Source: JBEKCP01 sp050014815
Lineage (GTDB): Bacteria > Planctomycetota > Planctomycetia > Pirellulales > Thermoguttaceae
Direction of reading: 5' to 3'
NCBI GenBank assembly: GCA_050014815.1
Contig: JBEKCP010000291.1
Coordinates: 1 to 7,525, forward strand
DNA length: 7,525 bases
Shown here: piece after piece, positions 1 to 6,801 of the stretch
Layout of the letters: every line of letters begins with the position of its first letter
How positions within the stretch are numbered: the stretch's first letter is position 1
Position numbers and translations under genes: made by a program
Notes under the pieces: generated by a model
Seen by the model: only the letters and a program-made list of their open reading frames with translations
What the model was told of the DNA's origin: nothing
Database searches by the model: none

Positions 1-7
1 CGGGCAA

Positions 8-74
8 ACACTAGCCCGACGCGCAAGCGAGGGACTGGCAACGAGTTACCCTCGCTTGCGCGTCGGGCTAGTGT
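8..74. repeat. 26-bp perfect inverted repeat (large hairpin)
   Basis: Arm 8-33 is the exact reverse complement of arm 49-74, with a 15-nt loop at 34-48. The arm carries the core TAGCCCGACGCGCAAGCGAG. I recall this core as a frequent intergenic repeat in planctomycete genomes, but that is memory, not a search. The hairpin is very stable and GC-rich, with no T-tract after it. It could act as a terminator or RNA-end protector for a gene left of the window, or be a REP-like dispersed element. Confidence 0.9.
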
Positions 75-86
75 CGAACACACTGC

Positions 87-118
87 GCCCGGATGCCGTG
101 CCCATGAATAATCCGGGC
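87..118. repeat. 8-bp perfect inverted repeat next to the large hairpin
   Basis: GCCCGGAT at 87-94 pairs with ATCCGGGC at 111-118 around a 16-nt loop. The flanking CGGGCTA at 114-120 repeats the CGGGCTA at 64-70 in the arm of the preceding hairpin, so the two hairpins may belong to one repeat family or unit. No function can be assigned. Confidence 0.6.
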
Positions 119-139
119 TAGGGGAATAGGGGCGGAGGG

Positions 140-201
140 CAATTGCAGTACCCAAATTTGGGATTTGAAATTTTCAATTTACAATTTGCAATTTTCAATT
201 T
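140..201. repeat. AT-rich TTTGCAA/CAATTT repeat block
   Basis: This is a sharply AT-rich island in GC-rich DNA. It contains the 12-bp palindrome CCCAAATTTGGG (151-162) followed by several units of CAATTT, ATTTGCAA and TTTTCAATTT. Related blocks lie at 2764-2815 (opposite orientation) and 2859-2903 (same orientation). It does not look coding, and the period is irregular. Confidence 0.6.
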
Positions 202-219
202 GTCTCCCGTCCGCATCGA

Positions 220-249
220 AAAGCCCCCCGGACGCAGTCCGGGGGCTTT
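220..249. terminator. GC-rich terminator-like hairpin
   Basis: AAAG plus a C run plus GGAC (220-233) pairs with GTCC plus a G run plus CTTT (237-249). The loop is 3 nt (GCA), with one C left over in the left arm (6 C against 5 G). The T-tract is short on the + strand (TTT) and slightly longer on the - strand (TTTT). It may therefore end a gene left of the window, a minus-strand transcript, or both. It insulates the nfeD operon from upstream sequence. Confidence 0.55.
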
Positions 250-256
250 GTCACAC

Positions 257-303
257 CTTCATCCTTCATCCTTCCGCCCTCCCTCCCGCACTCCGCCTTC
301 CGC
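257..303. other. Pyrimidine-rich tract with short direct repeats
   Basis: The stretch is almost entirely C and T. It begins with two tandem CTTCATC units (257-263 and 264-270) followed by CTTCCGCC-like units. It sits just upstream of a TATAAT box and the nfeD start. No binding site could be recognised in it, and it may be simple repeat DNA. Confidence 0.4.
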
Positions 304-305
304 AC

Positions 306-311
306 TATAAT
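306..311 (+). promoter_or_regulatory. Candidate -10 box (TATAAT) upstream of nfeD
   Basis: A perfect TATAAT lies 46 nt upstream of the nfeD ATG, inside otherwise GC-rich DNA. At the matching -35 distance (about 283-288) the sequence is pyrimidine-rich and does not resemble TTGACA, and there is no TGn extension. The call rests on the -10 box and its location alone. If used, it would give a leader of roughly 40 nt for the nfeD-floA operon. Confidence 0.35.
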
Positions 312-357
312 TAGGGGTTGTTCTTCCGACGGGCTTGGGATTGATGGGAACGACCTG

Positions 358-933
358 ATGGAACCCTGGATCTGGCCGCTGCTTCTGTTGACGCTGGGGC
401 TTGGCCTGGCCGTGCTGGAGGTCTTTATCCCCTCCGGCGGGATCCTGCCTCTCCTGGCGGCCGCGGCGATGTTGGCGGCCGTCATCGTGGCTTTCCGGCA
501 GGGGCCCGGCGTCGGCGCGACCATCCTGGGCGCTATGGTCGTCGTGACGCCCACCGTCGTTATCCTGGCATTTCGCTGGTGGCCCCACACGTCCATGGGC
601 AGGCAGGTCCTCCTGGAGGCCCCCCGGGCCGAGGACGTGCTGCCCGACGATCCCGACCGGGTTCACCTGAAGGGCATGGTCGGCCACGTGGGCCGGGCGA
701 AGTGCAAGATGCTGCCCGGCGGAGTGGTTGTTGTCGATGGCCGCTCGGTCGATGCCGTCAGCGAGGGGATGGCGATCGAGGCCGGCCAGCGGGTCCGCGT
801 GCTCAAGGTCCAGGCCAACCGCCTGATCGTCCGCCCCGTCGAGGACGAGACCCCGAGCGAATCGGTCGAGAACCCCCTGGATCGTCCCATCGATTCGATT
901 CTTGGCGAGACCTTCGAGGACCCCCTGGCTTGA
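358..933 (+). CDS. NfeD-like membrane protein, short form (flotillin partner)
   Basis: NfeD proteins are membrane partners of flotillins and stomatins and are thought to modulate microdomain assembly. This 191-residue protein shows the short-form layout: a hydrophobic N-terminal segment (about 6-23), the LEVFIPSGGIL motif (20-30) typical of the family, two further membrane segments (about 31-46 and 53-74), and a soluble C-terminal domain (about 103-160). That domain, with repeated Gly turns and the pattern KGMVGHVG...GGVVVVDG...VLKVQANRLIV, fits an OB-fold. The ClpP-like serine protease domain of long NfeD proteins is absent. An acidic, Pro-rich tail (162-191) is of unknown use. The start at 358 has only a weak purine stretch (GATGGGA) upstream, but it begins directly before the first membrane segment. 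The gene lies 58 bp upstream of floA, which supports co-transcription and the family call. Confidence 0.85.
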   Translation: MEPWIWPLLLLTLGLGLAVLEVFIPSGGILPLLAAAAMLAAVIVAFRQGPGVGATILGAMVVVTPTVVILAFRWWPHTSMGRQVLLEAPRAEDVLPDDPDRVHLKGMVGHVGRAKCKMLPGGVVVVDGRSVDAVSEGMAIEAGQRVRVLKVQANRLIVRPVEDETPSESVENPLDRPIDSILGETFEDPLA

Positions 934-981
934 CAAACGGGGAAGTTAGGGGTAGACAAGGGGCCGATAGGCTTACAAAAC

Positions 982-986
982 GGAGG
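982..986 (+). promoter_or_regulatory. Strong ribosome binding site of floA
   Basis: GGAGG lies 5 nt before the floA ATG at 992. It is the clearest Shine-Dalgarno sequence in the operon and fixes the start of floA. Confidence 0.75.
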
Positions 987-991
987 CTCCC

Positions 992-2071
992 ATGTTTCTT
1001 TTTGCTCAGCAACCCCTTCCAGTACCCCCGGGGAACAGTCTGTCGCAAGTCGCGATCGTTGTAACCCTCATCGCGATGTTGATCTTCGCGGTCTTTCTGG
1101 CGATCTTTGTGCATTTCTTCAACTACTGGATCCAGTCGAAGACGACCGGGGCGGGCATCGGCATCTTCGACCTTCTGGGGATGAAGTTCCGCAAGGTCAA
1201 CCTGGGCGTGATCGTTCGCAGCAAGATCATGGCGGTGCAGGCGGGGATCAGCGAGCGGGACGGGGTGACGAGCCGGGGACTCGAGGCCCACTACCTGGCC
1301 GGCGGCCGCGTGCCGCTGGTGATCCAGGCCCTGATTGCCGCCCGGAAGGCCAAGCTGGAACTCGATTTCAAGCTGGCCGCCGCGATCGACCTGGCCGGCC
1401 GGAACGTCCTGGAGGCCGTCCAGACGAGCGTCAATCCCAAGGTGATCGACTGCCCGTCGCGGGTCCTGGGGCGCGAGACGCTCGACGGGGTGGCCCAAAA
1501 CGGCGTGCAGTTGAAGGTCAAGGCCCGGGTCACCGTCCGGGCCAACCTGCGGCAGTTGATCGGCGGGGCTACCGAGGAGACGATCATTGCCCGGGTGGGC
1601 GAGGGCATCGTCAGCGCGATCGGGTCGGCCGAGTCGCACCACAACGTGCTGGAGAGCCCGGACCGCATCTCCAAGACCGTGCTGGCCCGCCGGCTGGACG
1701 CCCAGACCGCCTTCGAGATCGTCTCGATCGACATCGGCGACGTGACGGTCGGCGAGAACATCGGGGCCCGGCTCCAGGCCGACCAGGCCGAGGCCGACAT
1801 GCGTGTTGCGCGGGCCAAGGCCGAAAGCAGCCGGACCATGGCGGTGGCCAGCGAGCAAGAGATGATCGCCCTGATCGAGGAGAACCGCGCCAAGGTCGTC
1901 CAGGCCGAGGCCGAGATCCCCAAGGCCATCGCCGAGGCCTTCCGCGAGGGGCGGCTGGGCATCATGGACTACTACAAACTGAAGAACGTCATGGCCGACA
2001 CGGACATGCGGACCGCCATCTCCAAGATCGGCGCGCCGATCTCGGCGACCAAGAAAGGGAATGCGCCATGA
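992..2071 (+). CDS. floA: Flotillin-like protein FloA
   Basis: FloA is a membrane scaffold of bacterial lipid-raft-like microdomains. It forms moving foci that help membrane protein complexes assemble and affect membrane fluidity. The 359-residue product has one N-terminal membrane segment (about 18-45), then a long region matching the FloA/YqfA family as I remember it: LEAHYLAGGRVPLVIQALIA (97-116), AAIDLAGRNVLEAVQTSVNP (130-149), VKARVTVRANL (176-186), and RVGEGIVSAIGS (201-212). An EA-rich coiled coil (about 262-318) follows, with AKAESSRTMAVASEQEM and RAKVVQAEAEIPKA. The length is slightly above the roughly 330 residues of Bacillus FloA, because of a longer N-terminus and a basic tail. 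The start is set by a GGAGG site. It is preceded by nfeD and overlaps the next gene by ATGA, so all three are probably one transcript. Identity is secure; its cellular role in this organism is inferred from Bacillus. Confidence 0.96.
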   Translation: MFLFAQQPLPVPPGNSLSQVAIVVTLIAMLIFAVFLAIFVHFFNYWIQSKTTGAGIGIFDLLGMKFRKVNLGVIVRSKIMAVQAGISERDGVTSRGLEAHYLAGGRVPLVIQALIAARKAKLELDFKLAAAIDLAGRNVLEAVQTSVNPKVIDCPSRVLGRETLDGVAQNGVQLKVKARVTVRANLRQLIGGATEETIIARVGEGIVSAIGSAESHHNVLESPDRISKTVLARRLDAQTAFEIVSIDIGDVTVGENIGARLQADQAEADMRVARAKAESSRTMAVASEQEMIALIEENRAKVVQAEAEIPKAIAEAFREGRLGIMDYYKLKNVMADTDMRTAISKIGAPISATKKGNAP

Positions 2072-2709
2072 CCGCCGCGGTGGTGCTGGCCGCCGGGGAC
2101 CTGGGCACCGTCATCAAAGTCCTGATCGTGCTCGTTTTGTTCCTGGGGCCGGCGATCTGGCGGGCGCTGACGCAGTCGCGGGGCGGGCAGCCGCAGGGGC
2201 TGCCGCGGCCGCCGGCCGACAGCAGTGTCCAGCAGCAGATCGACGAATTTCTCCGCCGGGCCGCCGAGCGCCGCTCGTCCGATCGCCCCGCCGCGAGCTC
2301 GCCGCCGGCCCCCACGGCGGAACCCGTCACCGCCGAAGTGGTGCCGGACGAGCCCGTCGGCGGACGCATGCTCCGCCGCGTCCAGGAGGACATTAACACC
2401 AGCGAGTTCCGCCGCCGCGGCGCCCAAATGGGAGGCGAGGTCCTCCAGTCCGACAAGGACTTTCAACAGGGCGTCGGGAAGGCGTTCAGCGGAGAAGTGA
2501 GCCGTCTGGCGAAGCGGCCGGGCGAGACGGCCCTGCCCACCGAAGCCGTCGGCGAGACAGCGGCAGTCCAGGTCACCGACACCGACACCGCCGCCGAGGA
2601 GGAGCAGGAAGCCGCGCCCCTTCTCGCAAGCCTCTTGAGCAGCCCCGACAGCCTCGTCGGCGCCATCGTCCTTTGCGAGATCTTCCGGCAGCCGGAGTGG
2701 GAGGAGTGA
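2068..2709 (+). CDS. Uncharacterised single-pass membrane protein of the floA operon
   Basis: Function is unknown. The 213-residue product has one hydrophobic segment near the N-terminus (about 13-31), then a Pro/Gln/Gly-rich linker and a predicted helix VQQQIDEFLRRAAERR (54-69). After a Pro/Ala-rich, disordered-looking stretch (70-98) comes a charged helical region with GGRMLRRVQEDINTSEFRRR (98-117) and a continuation to about 147. An acidic linker (168-183) leads to a C-terminal block, SSPDSLVGAIVLCEIFRQPEW (191-211). I associate the patterns 'IDEFLRRAA' and 'sP.sl..AIvL.EI...P' with planctomycete hypothetical proteins found beside floA, from memory only. Its start overlaps the floA stop (ATGA), with GAAAGGGA 7 nt upstream, so translation is likely coupled. 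Position suggests a FloA accessory factor, at the place of yqfB in Bacillus, but no sequence similarity to YqfB is evident. Confidence 0.85.
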   Translation: MTAAVVLAAGDLGTVIKVLIVLVLFLGPAIWRALTQSRGGQPQGLPRPPADSSVQQQIDEFLRRAAERRSSDRPAASSPPAPTAEPVTAEVVPDEPVGGRMLRRVQEDINTSEFRRRGAQMGGEVLQSDKDFQQGVGKAFSGEVSRLAKRPGETALPTEAVGETAAVQVTDTDTAAEEEQEAAPLLASLLSSPDSLVGAIVLCEIFRQPEWEE

Positions 2710-2726
2710 CAGAAAAGCGTTTAGCG

Positions 2727-2742
2727 GGCGGGCTTGCCCGCC
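2727..2742. terminator. GC hairpin after the floA operon (possible terminator)
   Basis: GGCGGGC (2727-2733) is followed by TT and its exact complement GCCCGCC (2736-2742), which folds as a 6-bp stem with a tetraloop. It lies 18 nt after the third gene's stop and is followed only by GTTT, so termination would be weak. Similar GCGGGC-TTGCCCGC palindromes also occur as dispersed repeats in GC-rich genomes, so either reading is possible. Confidence 0.4.
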
Positions 2743-2763
2743 GTTTGCAGGCGGAAGGCGGGA

Positions 2764-2815
2764 AGATTGCAAATTGAGAATTGCAAATTGCAAATTGCAA
2801 ATCGAGATTTGCAAA
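2764..2815. repeat. AT-rich GATTGCAAATTG repeat block (forward arm)
   Basis: Tandem ATTGCAA units are spaced mostly 8 nt apart: GATTGCAAATTGAGAATTGC, then TGCAAATTGCAAATTGCAAA, then GATTTGCAAA. Much of it is the reverse complement of the block at 2859-2903, so the pair could form a long imperfect hairpin around the GC-rich spacer at 2816-2858. Confidence 0.7.
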
Positions 2816-2858
2816 GGTCCCGTATCCTCTGGCCCGTCGGCCCGGACCCGGCCTGATT

Positions 2859-2903
2859 CTTCAATTTGAAATTTGCAATCCTCAATTTGCAATTTGCAAT
2901 CCT
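2859..2903. repeat. AT-rich CAATTTGCAATCCTC repeat block (reverse arm)
   Basis: It contains TTCAATTTGAAATTTGCAAT, then CCTCAATTTGCAATTTGCAA, then TCCTC. Its reverse complement matches the unit GATTGCAAATTG of the block at 2764-2815. It ends 11 bp before the preferred start of the dehydrogenase gene. An upstream in-frame ATG at 2873 lies inside this repeat and is therefore rejected as the start. Confidence 0.7.
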
Positions 2904-2914
2904 CCTTTCGCCTT

Positions 2915-3826
<912 letters not shown>

Positions 3827-3845
3827 ACCACCCCGGCGCGGTGGT
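3827..3845. terminator. Short hairpin directly after the dehydrogenase stop
   Basis: ACCACC (3827-3832) pairs with GGTGGT (3840-3845) around a 7-nt GC-rich loop, starting on the base after the stop codon. There is no T-tract, so this is at best a weak or factor-dependent terminator. Confidence 0.3.
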
Positions 3846-3900
3846 AAGATGTTCTTGTTGCGGAAGCTGTGTAGAAGCTATCGCAAGAGGGCAGGCCCCT

Positions 3901-4025
3901 GGTCCCCTCTCCCTCCGGGAGAGGGATAGGGTGAGGGCGCGCAGACAAGGATTGTGCGGTGCCAGGTTGCGTGTCCAGCGTAGGCTCCCCTCACCCCCGG
4001 CCCCTCTCCCAAAGGGAGAGGGGGG
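3901..4025. repeat. Composite palindromic element A (REPIN-like)
   Basis: Two GC-rich hairpins lie in opposite orientation. The first is CCCTCTCCC/GGGAGAGGG (3905-3913 with 3917-3925, loop TCC) followed by ATAGGGTGAGGG. The second is preceded by TCCCCTCACCC (3986-3996) and is CCCCTCTCCC/GGGAGAGGGG (4001-4010 with 4014-4023, loop AAA). The hairpin centres are 97 nt apart. Element B at 6752-6877 has the same plan, and both carry GTGTCCARCG exactly 15 nt before TCCCCTCACCC. Two facing REP-like palindromes as one unit match the REPIN concept, a non-autonomous element. No encoded protein or clear target-site duplication is visible. Confidence 0.8.
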
Positions 4026-4053
4026 ATTTTGAGATCATTTCCGAGCGCTACTT

Positions 4054-4058
4054 GGAGG
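4054..4058 (+). promoter_or_regulatory. Ribosome binding site that sets the HEAT-like protein start
   Basis: GGAGG lies 8 nt before the ATG at 4067. It supports this start over the in-frame ATG at 3959, whose extra codons would translate element A. Confidence 0.7.
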
Positions 4059-4066
4059 GCCTTTCC

Positions 4067-5191
4067 ATGTTCCTGTTCCCACGTCAGGGTGTGTGGCTGA
4101 TCGCTGTGGCTGCGATGGCGGTGGGCCTTGCTCCGGCCCGTGGCGGAGAGAAGGCCGCGGCGCCGTCCGAGGGGCAGATCGCCGAGTGGATCCGGCAGCT
4201 TGATGCCGATGAGTTCTCCCGTCGGGAGACCGCCCAGGAGAAGCTGGCCGCGGCGGGCAAGGCGGCGGTTCCGGAGTTGGCGAAGGCCGCCGTCGGCGAC
4301 AGCCTCGAAGTGACCGTCCGCTCGATGGATCTGCTCGGGAAGTGCTACCAGTCGTCCGATGAAGCGACCCGCAAGGCCGCCAAGGACGCCCTGGAAACGA
4401 TCGCCAAGAGCAATCGGGCGGCGGCCGCCCGGCGGGCCGAGCAAATCCTCAAACCACCCCCCAAGCCCGGCGAAACCCAGCCGGCCATGGGCGGGATCAT
4501 TCTCGGCCAGGGGATGGGCGGCGTTATCCGGATCCAGGGAAACGTCCAAGTCGCGGGCGGCGCCGGCGTCAAGAAGACCAGCGTCACGGTGACCAACGGC
4601 GTCAAGCAGATCGACGCCGAGGAAGACGGCAAGAAGATCAAAATCGTCGACGACCCGCAAAAGGGCATTAAGATCGAAGTGACCTCCAAGAAAGACGGCA
4701 AGGACGTGACCGAGAAGTACGAGGCCAAGGATGCCGAAGAGCTGAAGAAGAAGCAGCCTGAGGGCTACAAGGTCTACAAGCAATACGGCGAGGGCCACGG
4801 GGCGGGAGGGGCACAGATCCAGATCCAGGTGGGCGGCATGGGCGGGGGGATGATACTGCCGGCCGCGGCGCCGGCGGCAGCCCCGACCCCGCCTGCCCCG
4901 GCCGCGGCTGTCCCGGCCGCAACCACCCGGAACCTGGGCGGCGACGAGGCCGTGGCGCTTTCCCGGGTGCCCGGCGCTCCAAACGACAGCGCGGAGTTGC
5001 TACAGGTCGAGATCGACGTGCTGAACGTACAGATGACGCGCCACCTGAAGAGTGCGGCCTTCGAGCAGGCACCCAAGGAGTGGAAGGAGCACGTCCGGAA
5101 GCAGATCCGCGAGTTGAAGGAGCGATTGACTGCACTTGAAAAGCGGCTGGGCGAGGCGGAGCAGAAGCCGGCCGAGAAAAAGCAACCATGA
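4067..5191 (+). CDS. Secreted HEAT-like repeat protein, function unknown
   Basis: The function is not recognised. The 374-residue product starts with a signal peptide (hydrophobic core about 9-22, possible cleavage after APA, 22-24), so it is probably exported. Residues about 37-129 are helical and HEAT-like: IAEWIRQLDADEFSRRETAQ begins a pattern seen in many planctomycete exported proteins (recall, not search). A Gly/Ile/Val-rich part (141-168) precedes a lysine- and aspartate-rich domain (171-241) with VTNGVKQIDAEEDGKKIKIV and ELKKKQPEGYKVYKQYGEG. Then come a second Gly-rich patch (243-262), an Ala/Pro linker (266-286) and a C-terminal amphipathic, possibly coiled-coil segment (309-364). 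The start at 4067 follows a good GGAGG and gives the signal peptide at the very N-terminus; an earlier in-frame ATG at 3959 would add 36 repeat-encoded residues. The stop overlaps the next start (ATGA), implying coupled translation with a cytosolic enzyme, which is unexpected. Confidence 0.82.
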   Translation: MFLFPRQGVWLIAVAAMAVGLAPARGGEKAAAPSEGQIAEWIRQLDADEFSRRETAQEKLAAAGKAAVPELAKAAVGDSLEVTVRSMDLLGKCYQSSDEATRKAAKDALETIAKSNRAAAARRAEQILKPPPKPGETQPAMGGIILGQGMGGVIRIQGNVQVAGGAGVKKTSVTVTNGVKQIDAEEDGKKIKIVDDPQKGIKIEVTSKKDGKDVTEKYEAKDAEELKKKQPEGYKVYKQYGEGHGAGGAQIQIQVGGMGGGMILPAAAPAAAPTPPAPAAAVPAATTRNLGGDEAVALSRVPGAPNDSAELLQVEIDVLNVQMTRHLKSAAFEQAPKEWKEHVRKQIRELKERLTALEKRLGEAEQKPAEKKQP

Positions 5192-6801
5192 CGAATTCCA
5201 CGGGCGCCTCCTTCCGCCAGATCCTGACCGGAGGCGGATTCCATTACGGCGCCGAACTGGTCACCACGCGGGGGCTGCCTTCAGTCGGCTCTGCCGGCGA
5301 CGCGGCCGCGCTGGCCGGCGCGCTCCTGGCGGACCCGCGGATCGGTTGGATCTCGATCACGGACAGTCCGGGCGGGATTCCCATGCTGCCGCCCGACTGG
5401 CTCGCGCGGCCGCTGGCAAGCCAGCGGGGGCGGATCGTGCTGCACATGACCTGCAAGGACCAGAACCGCAACGGCCTGGAGGCGGCCGCCTGGCGATACG
5501 CCGCCGAGGGCTTCGAGAACGTCCTGGCCATGACGGGCGACTACCCAACGACCGGCTTCGGCGGCACAGCCGGCGGAGTCTTCGACCTCGACTCCGTCGG
5601 GCTGATCTCCCTGTTGGCGGCGATGAACGCCGGCCTGCGGGTCCCCGGCCGCCGCGGCGACCTCGAAACGCTCCCGAAGACCGACTTCTTCATCGGCTGC
5701 GCCGTCTCGCCTTTCAAGCGCTACGAGCGGGAACTCCTGCCGCAGTACTTCAAACTCATGCGCAAGCTGGCCGCCGGCGCCCGCTGGGTCATCACGCAAC
5801 TGGGCTACGACATGCGGAAGTTCCACGAGGTGAAGCTGATGCTCGCCTCGCGGGGCGTTACAGACGTGCCCGTCGTCGGCAACGTCTACCTCCTGAGCAA
5901 GGGCGTCGCCAAACTGTTCCACGGCGGCAAGCTGGCCGGCTGCGTCGTCAGCGACGACCTCCTGGCGACCGTCGAGAAGTATGCCGCCGGGCCCGACAAG
6001 GGATGCGGGTTCTGCCGGGAGTTGGCCGCCAAGCAGTTGGCCGTCTTCAAGGGCCTTGGATTCGCCGCCGGCTACCTGGGGGGCATCACCAAGGCGGAGA
6101 CCTTCGCGGAGATCATCGACCTGGCCGAGAATTACGGCCCGAACGACTGGCGGGACTTCATCCGCGAAATCCGCTTCTCGCAGCCGGACGAGTTCTTCCT
6201 GTTCGAGCACGACCCGCGGATCGGCCTGAGCGAGCCGACCCGGATCAACCCCGAGTACCGCAAGTCGCTTGAGCATCCGCGGCGGCCGAAAGACGTGACG
6301 CTGGGCTACCGGTTCTCGCGGCTGGTGCATCGCTGGTTCTTTGCCCGCGGCCAAGGCTTCTACGGTTTGATGGTGCGGGTCTTCCGGCGGTGGGACAAGA
6401 AGCCGGGCGTGGCGGCGCGGCTGGCCTTGGCTGCCGAGAACGTCTCGAAGCGGCTGATCTACGGCTGCCGGGAGTGCGGCGATTGCAGCCTGCCGGACTG
6501 CGCCTACCTCTGCCCCCGGCACGCCTGCTCGAAAGGCAGCCGCAACGGCCCTTGCGGCGGCTCCGCGGACGGACGCTGCGAGCTGGACGATAGGGAGTGC
6601 TTCTGGGCCCGCGTCTACCAGCGGATGAAATACTACGGCGAGTCCGAGCGCATGCTCGAGGGCCCGATCGTTTTCTATAACGCCGATCTCCAGAATACGT
6701 CGTCCTGGGCGAATACCTACCTCGACCGCGACCACCATGCGCCCGATGGCAACTCCCCTCGCCCGCCGGGCGAGGGGCAGGGGGTGAGGGGGAAGTCGTG
6801 A
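5188..6801 (+). CDS. Methylenetetrahydrofolate reductase, MetF-MetV fusion
   Basis: It likely reduces 5,10-methylene-THF to 5-methyl-THF in the cytosol, joining the one-carbon pool to methyl transfer. The N-terminal part (about 10-330) is a MetF-type FAD barrel: GAELVTTRG (21-29) holds a glutamate (E23) in the position of the MetF catalytic Glu, HMTCKDQNRNGL (86-97) follows, and MTGDYP (115-120) holds the conserved Asp (D118). The C-terminal part (about 421-482) matches the MetV/MTHFR C-terminal domain, with nine cysteines (427, 430, 433, 438, 442, 447, 456, 464, 471) and the NGPCGG motif (453-458). In several acetogens MetF and MetV are separate chains; here they are one 537-residue protein. 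The last 16 residues (522-537) are encoded by repeat element B. The start overlaps the preceding stop by ATGA and has only a weak purine stretch upstream. fhs follows 116 bp later, supporting a C1 role. The electron donor cannot be told from sequence. Confidence 0.88.
   Translation: MTNSTGASFRQILTGGGFHYGAELVTTRGLPSVGSAGDAAALAGALLADPRIGWISITDSPGGIPMLPPDWLARPLASQRGRIVLHMTCKDQNRNGLEAAAWRYAAEGFENVLAMTGDYPTTGFGGTAGGVFDLDSVGLISLLAAMNAGLRVPGRRGDLETLPKTDFFIGCAVSPFKRYERELLPQYFKLMRKLAAGARWVITQLGYDMRKFHEVKLMLASRGVTDVPVVGNVYLLSKGVAKLFHGGKLAGCVVSDDLLATVEKYAAGPDKGCGFCRELAAKQLAVFKGLGFAAGYLGGITKAETFAEIIDLAENYGPNDWRDFIREIRFSQPDEFFLFEHDPRIGLSEPTRINPEYRKSLEHPRRPKDVTLGYRFSRLVHRWFFARGQGFYGLMVRVFRRWDKKPGVAARLALAAENVSKRLIYGCRECGDCSLPDCAYLCPRHACSKGSRNGPCGGSADGRCELDDRECFWARVYQRMKYYGESERMLEGPIVFYNADLQNTSSWANTYLDRDHHAPDGNSPRPPGEGQGVRGKS

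Noticed and set aside
1..357. Possible tRNA, small protein or riboswitch in the leader region
   Set aside because: No cloverleaf, ribosome-site-plus-frame or known aptamer pattern was seen; the region is explained by hairpins, repeats and a C/T tract.
803..1858. Long open reading frame on the - strand (351 codons) opposite floA
   Set aside because: It is antisense to a securely identified floA and shows no recognisable motif; open frames are common on both strands in GC-rich DNA.
2764..2903. Possible CRISPR array
   Set aside because: The units are short, contiguous and AT-rich with no spacers of regular length and no cas genes nearby.
2873..2914. Upstream in-frame ATG extending the dehydrogenase by 14 codons
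   Set aside because: The extra codons translate the TTTGCAA repeat block and add nothing conserved before the Rossmann motif.
3901..4025. Ordinary intrinsic terminator
   Set aside because: Two facing palindromes with a core shared with 6752-6877 and no T-tract fit a dispersed repeat better, although it might still stop some transcription.
3959..4066. Upstream in-frame ATG extending the HEAT-like protein by 36 codons
   Set aside because: The extension translates the palindromic repeat (SPHPRPLSQRERG type) and would bury the signal peptide; GGAGG precedes the ATG at 4067.
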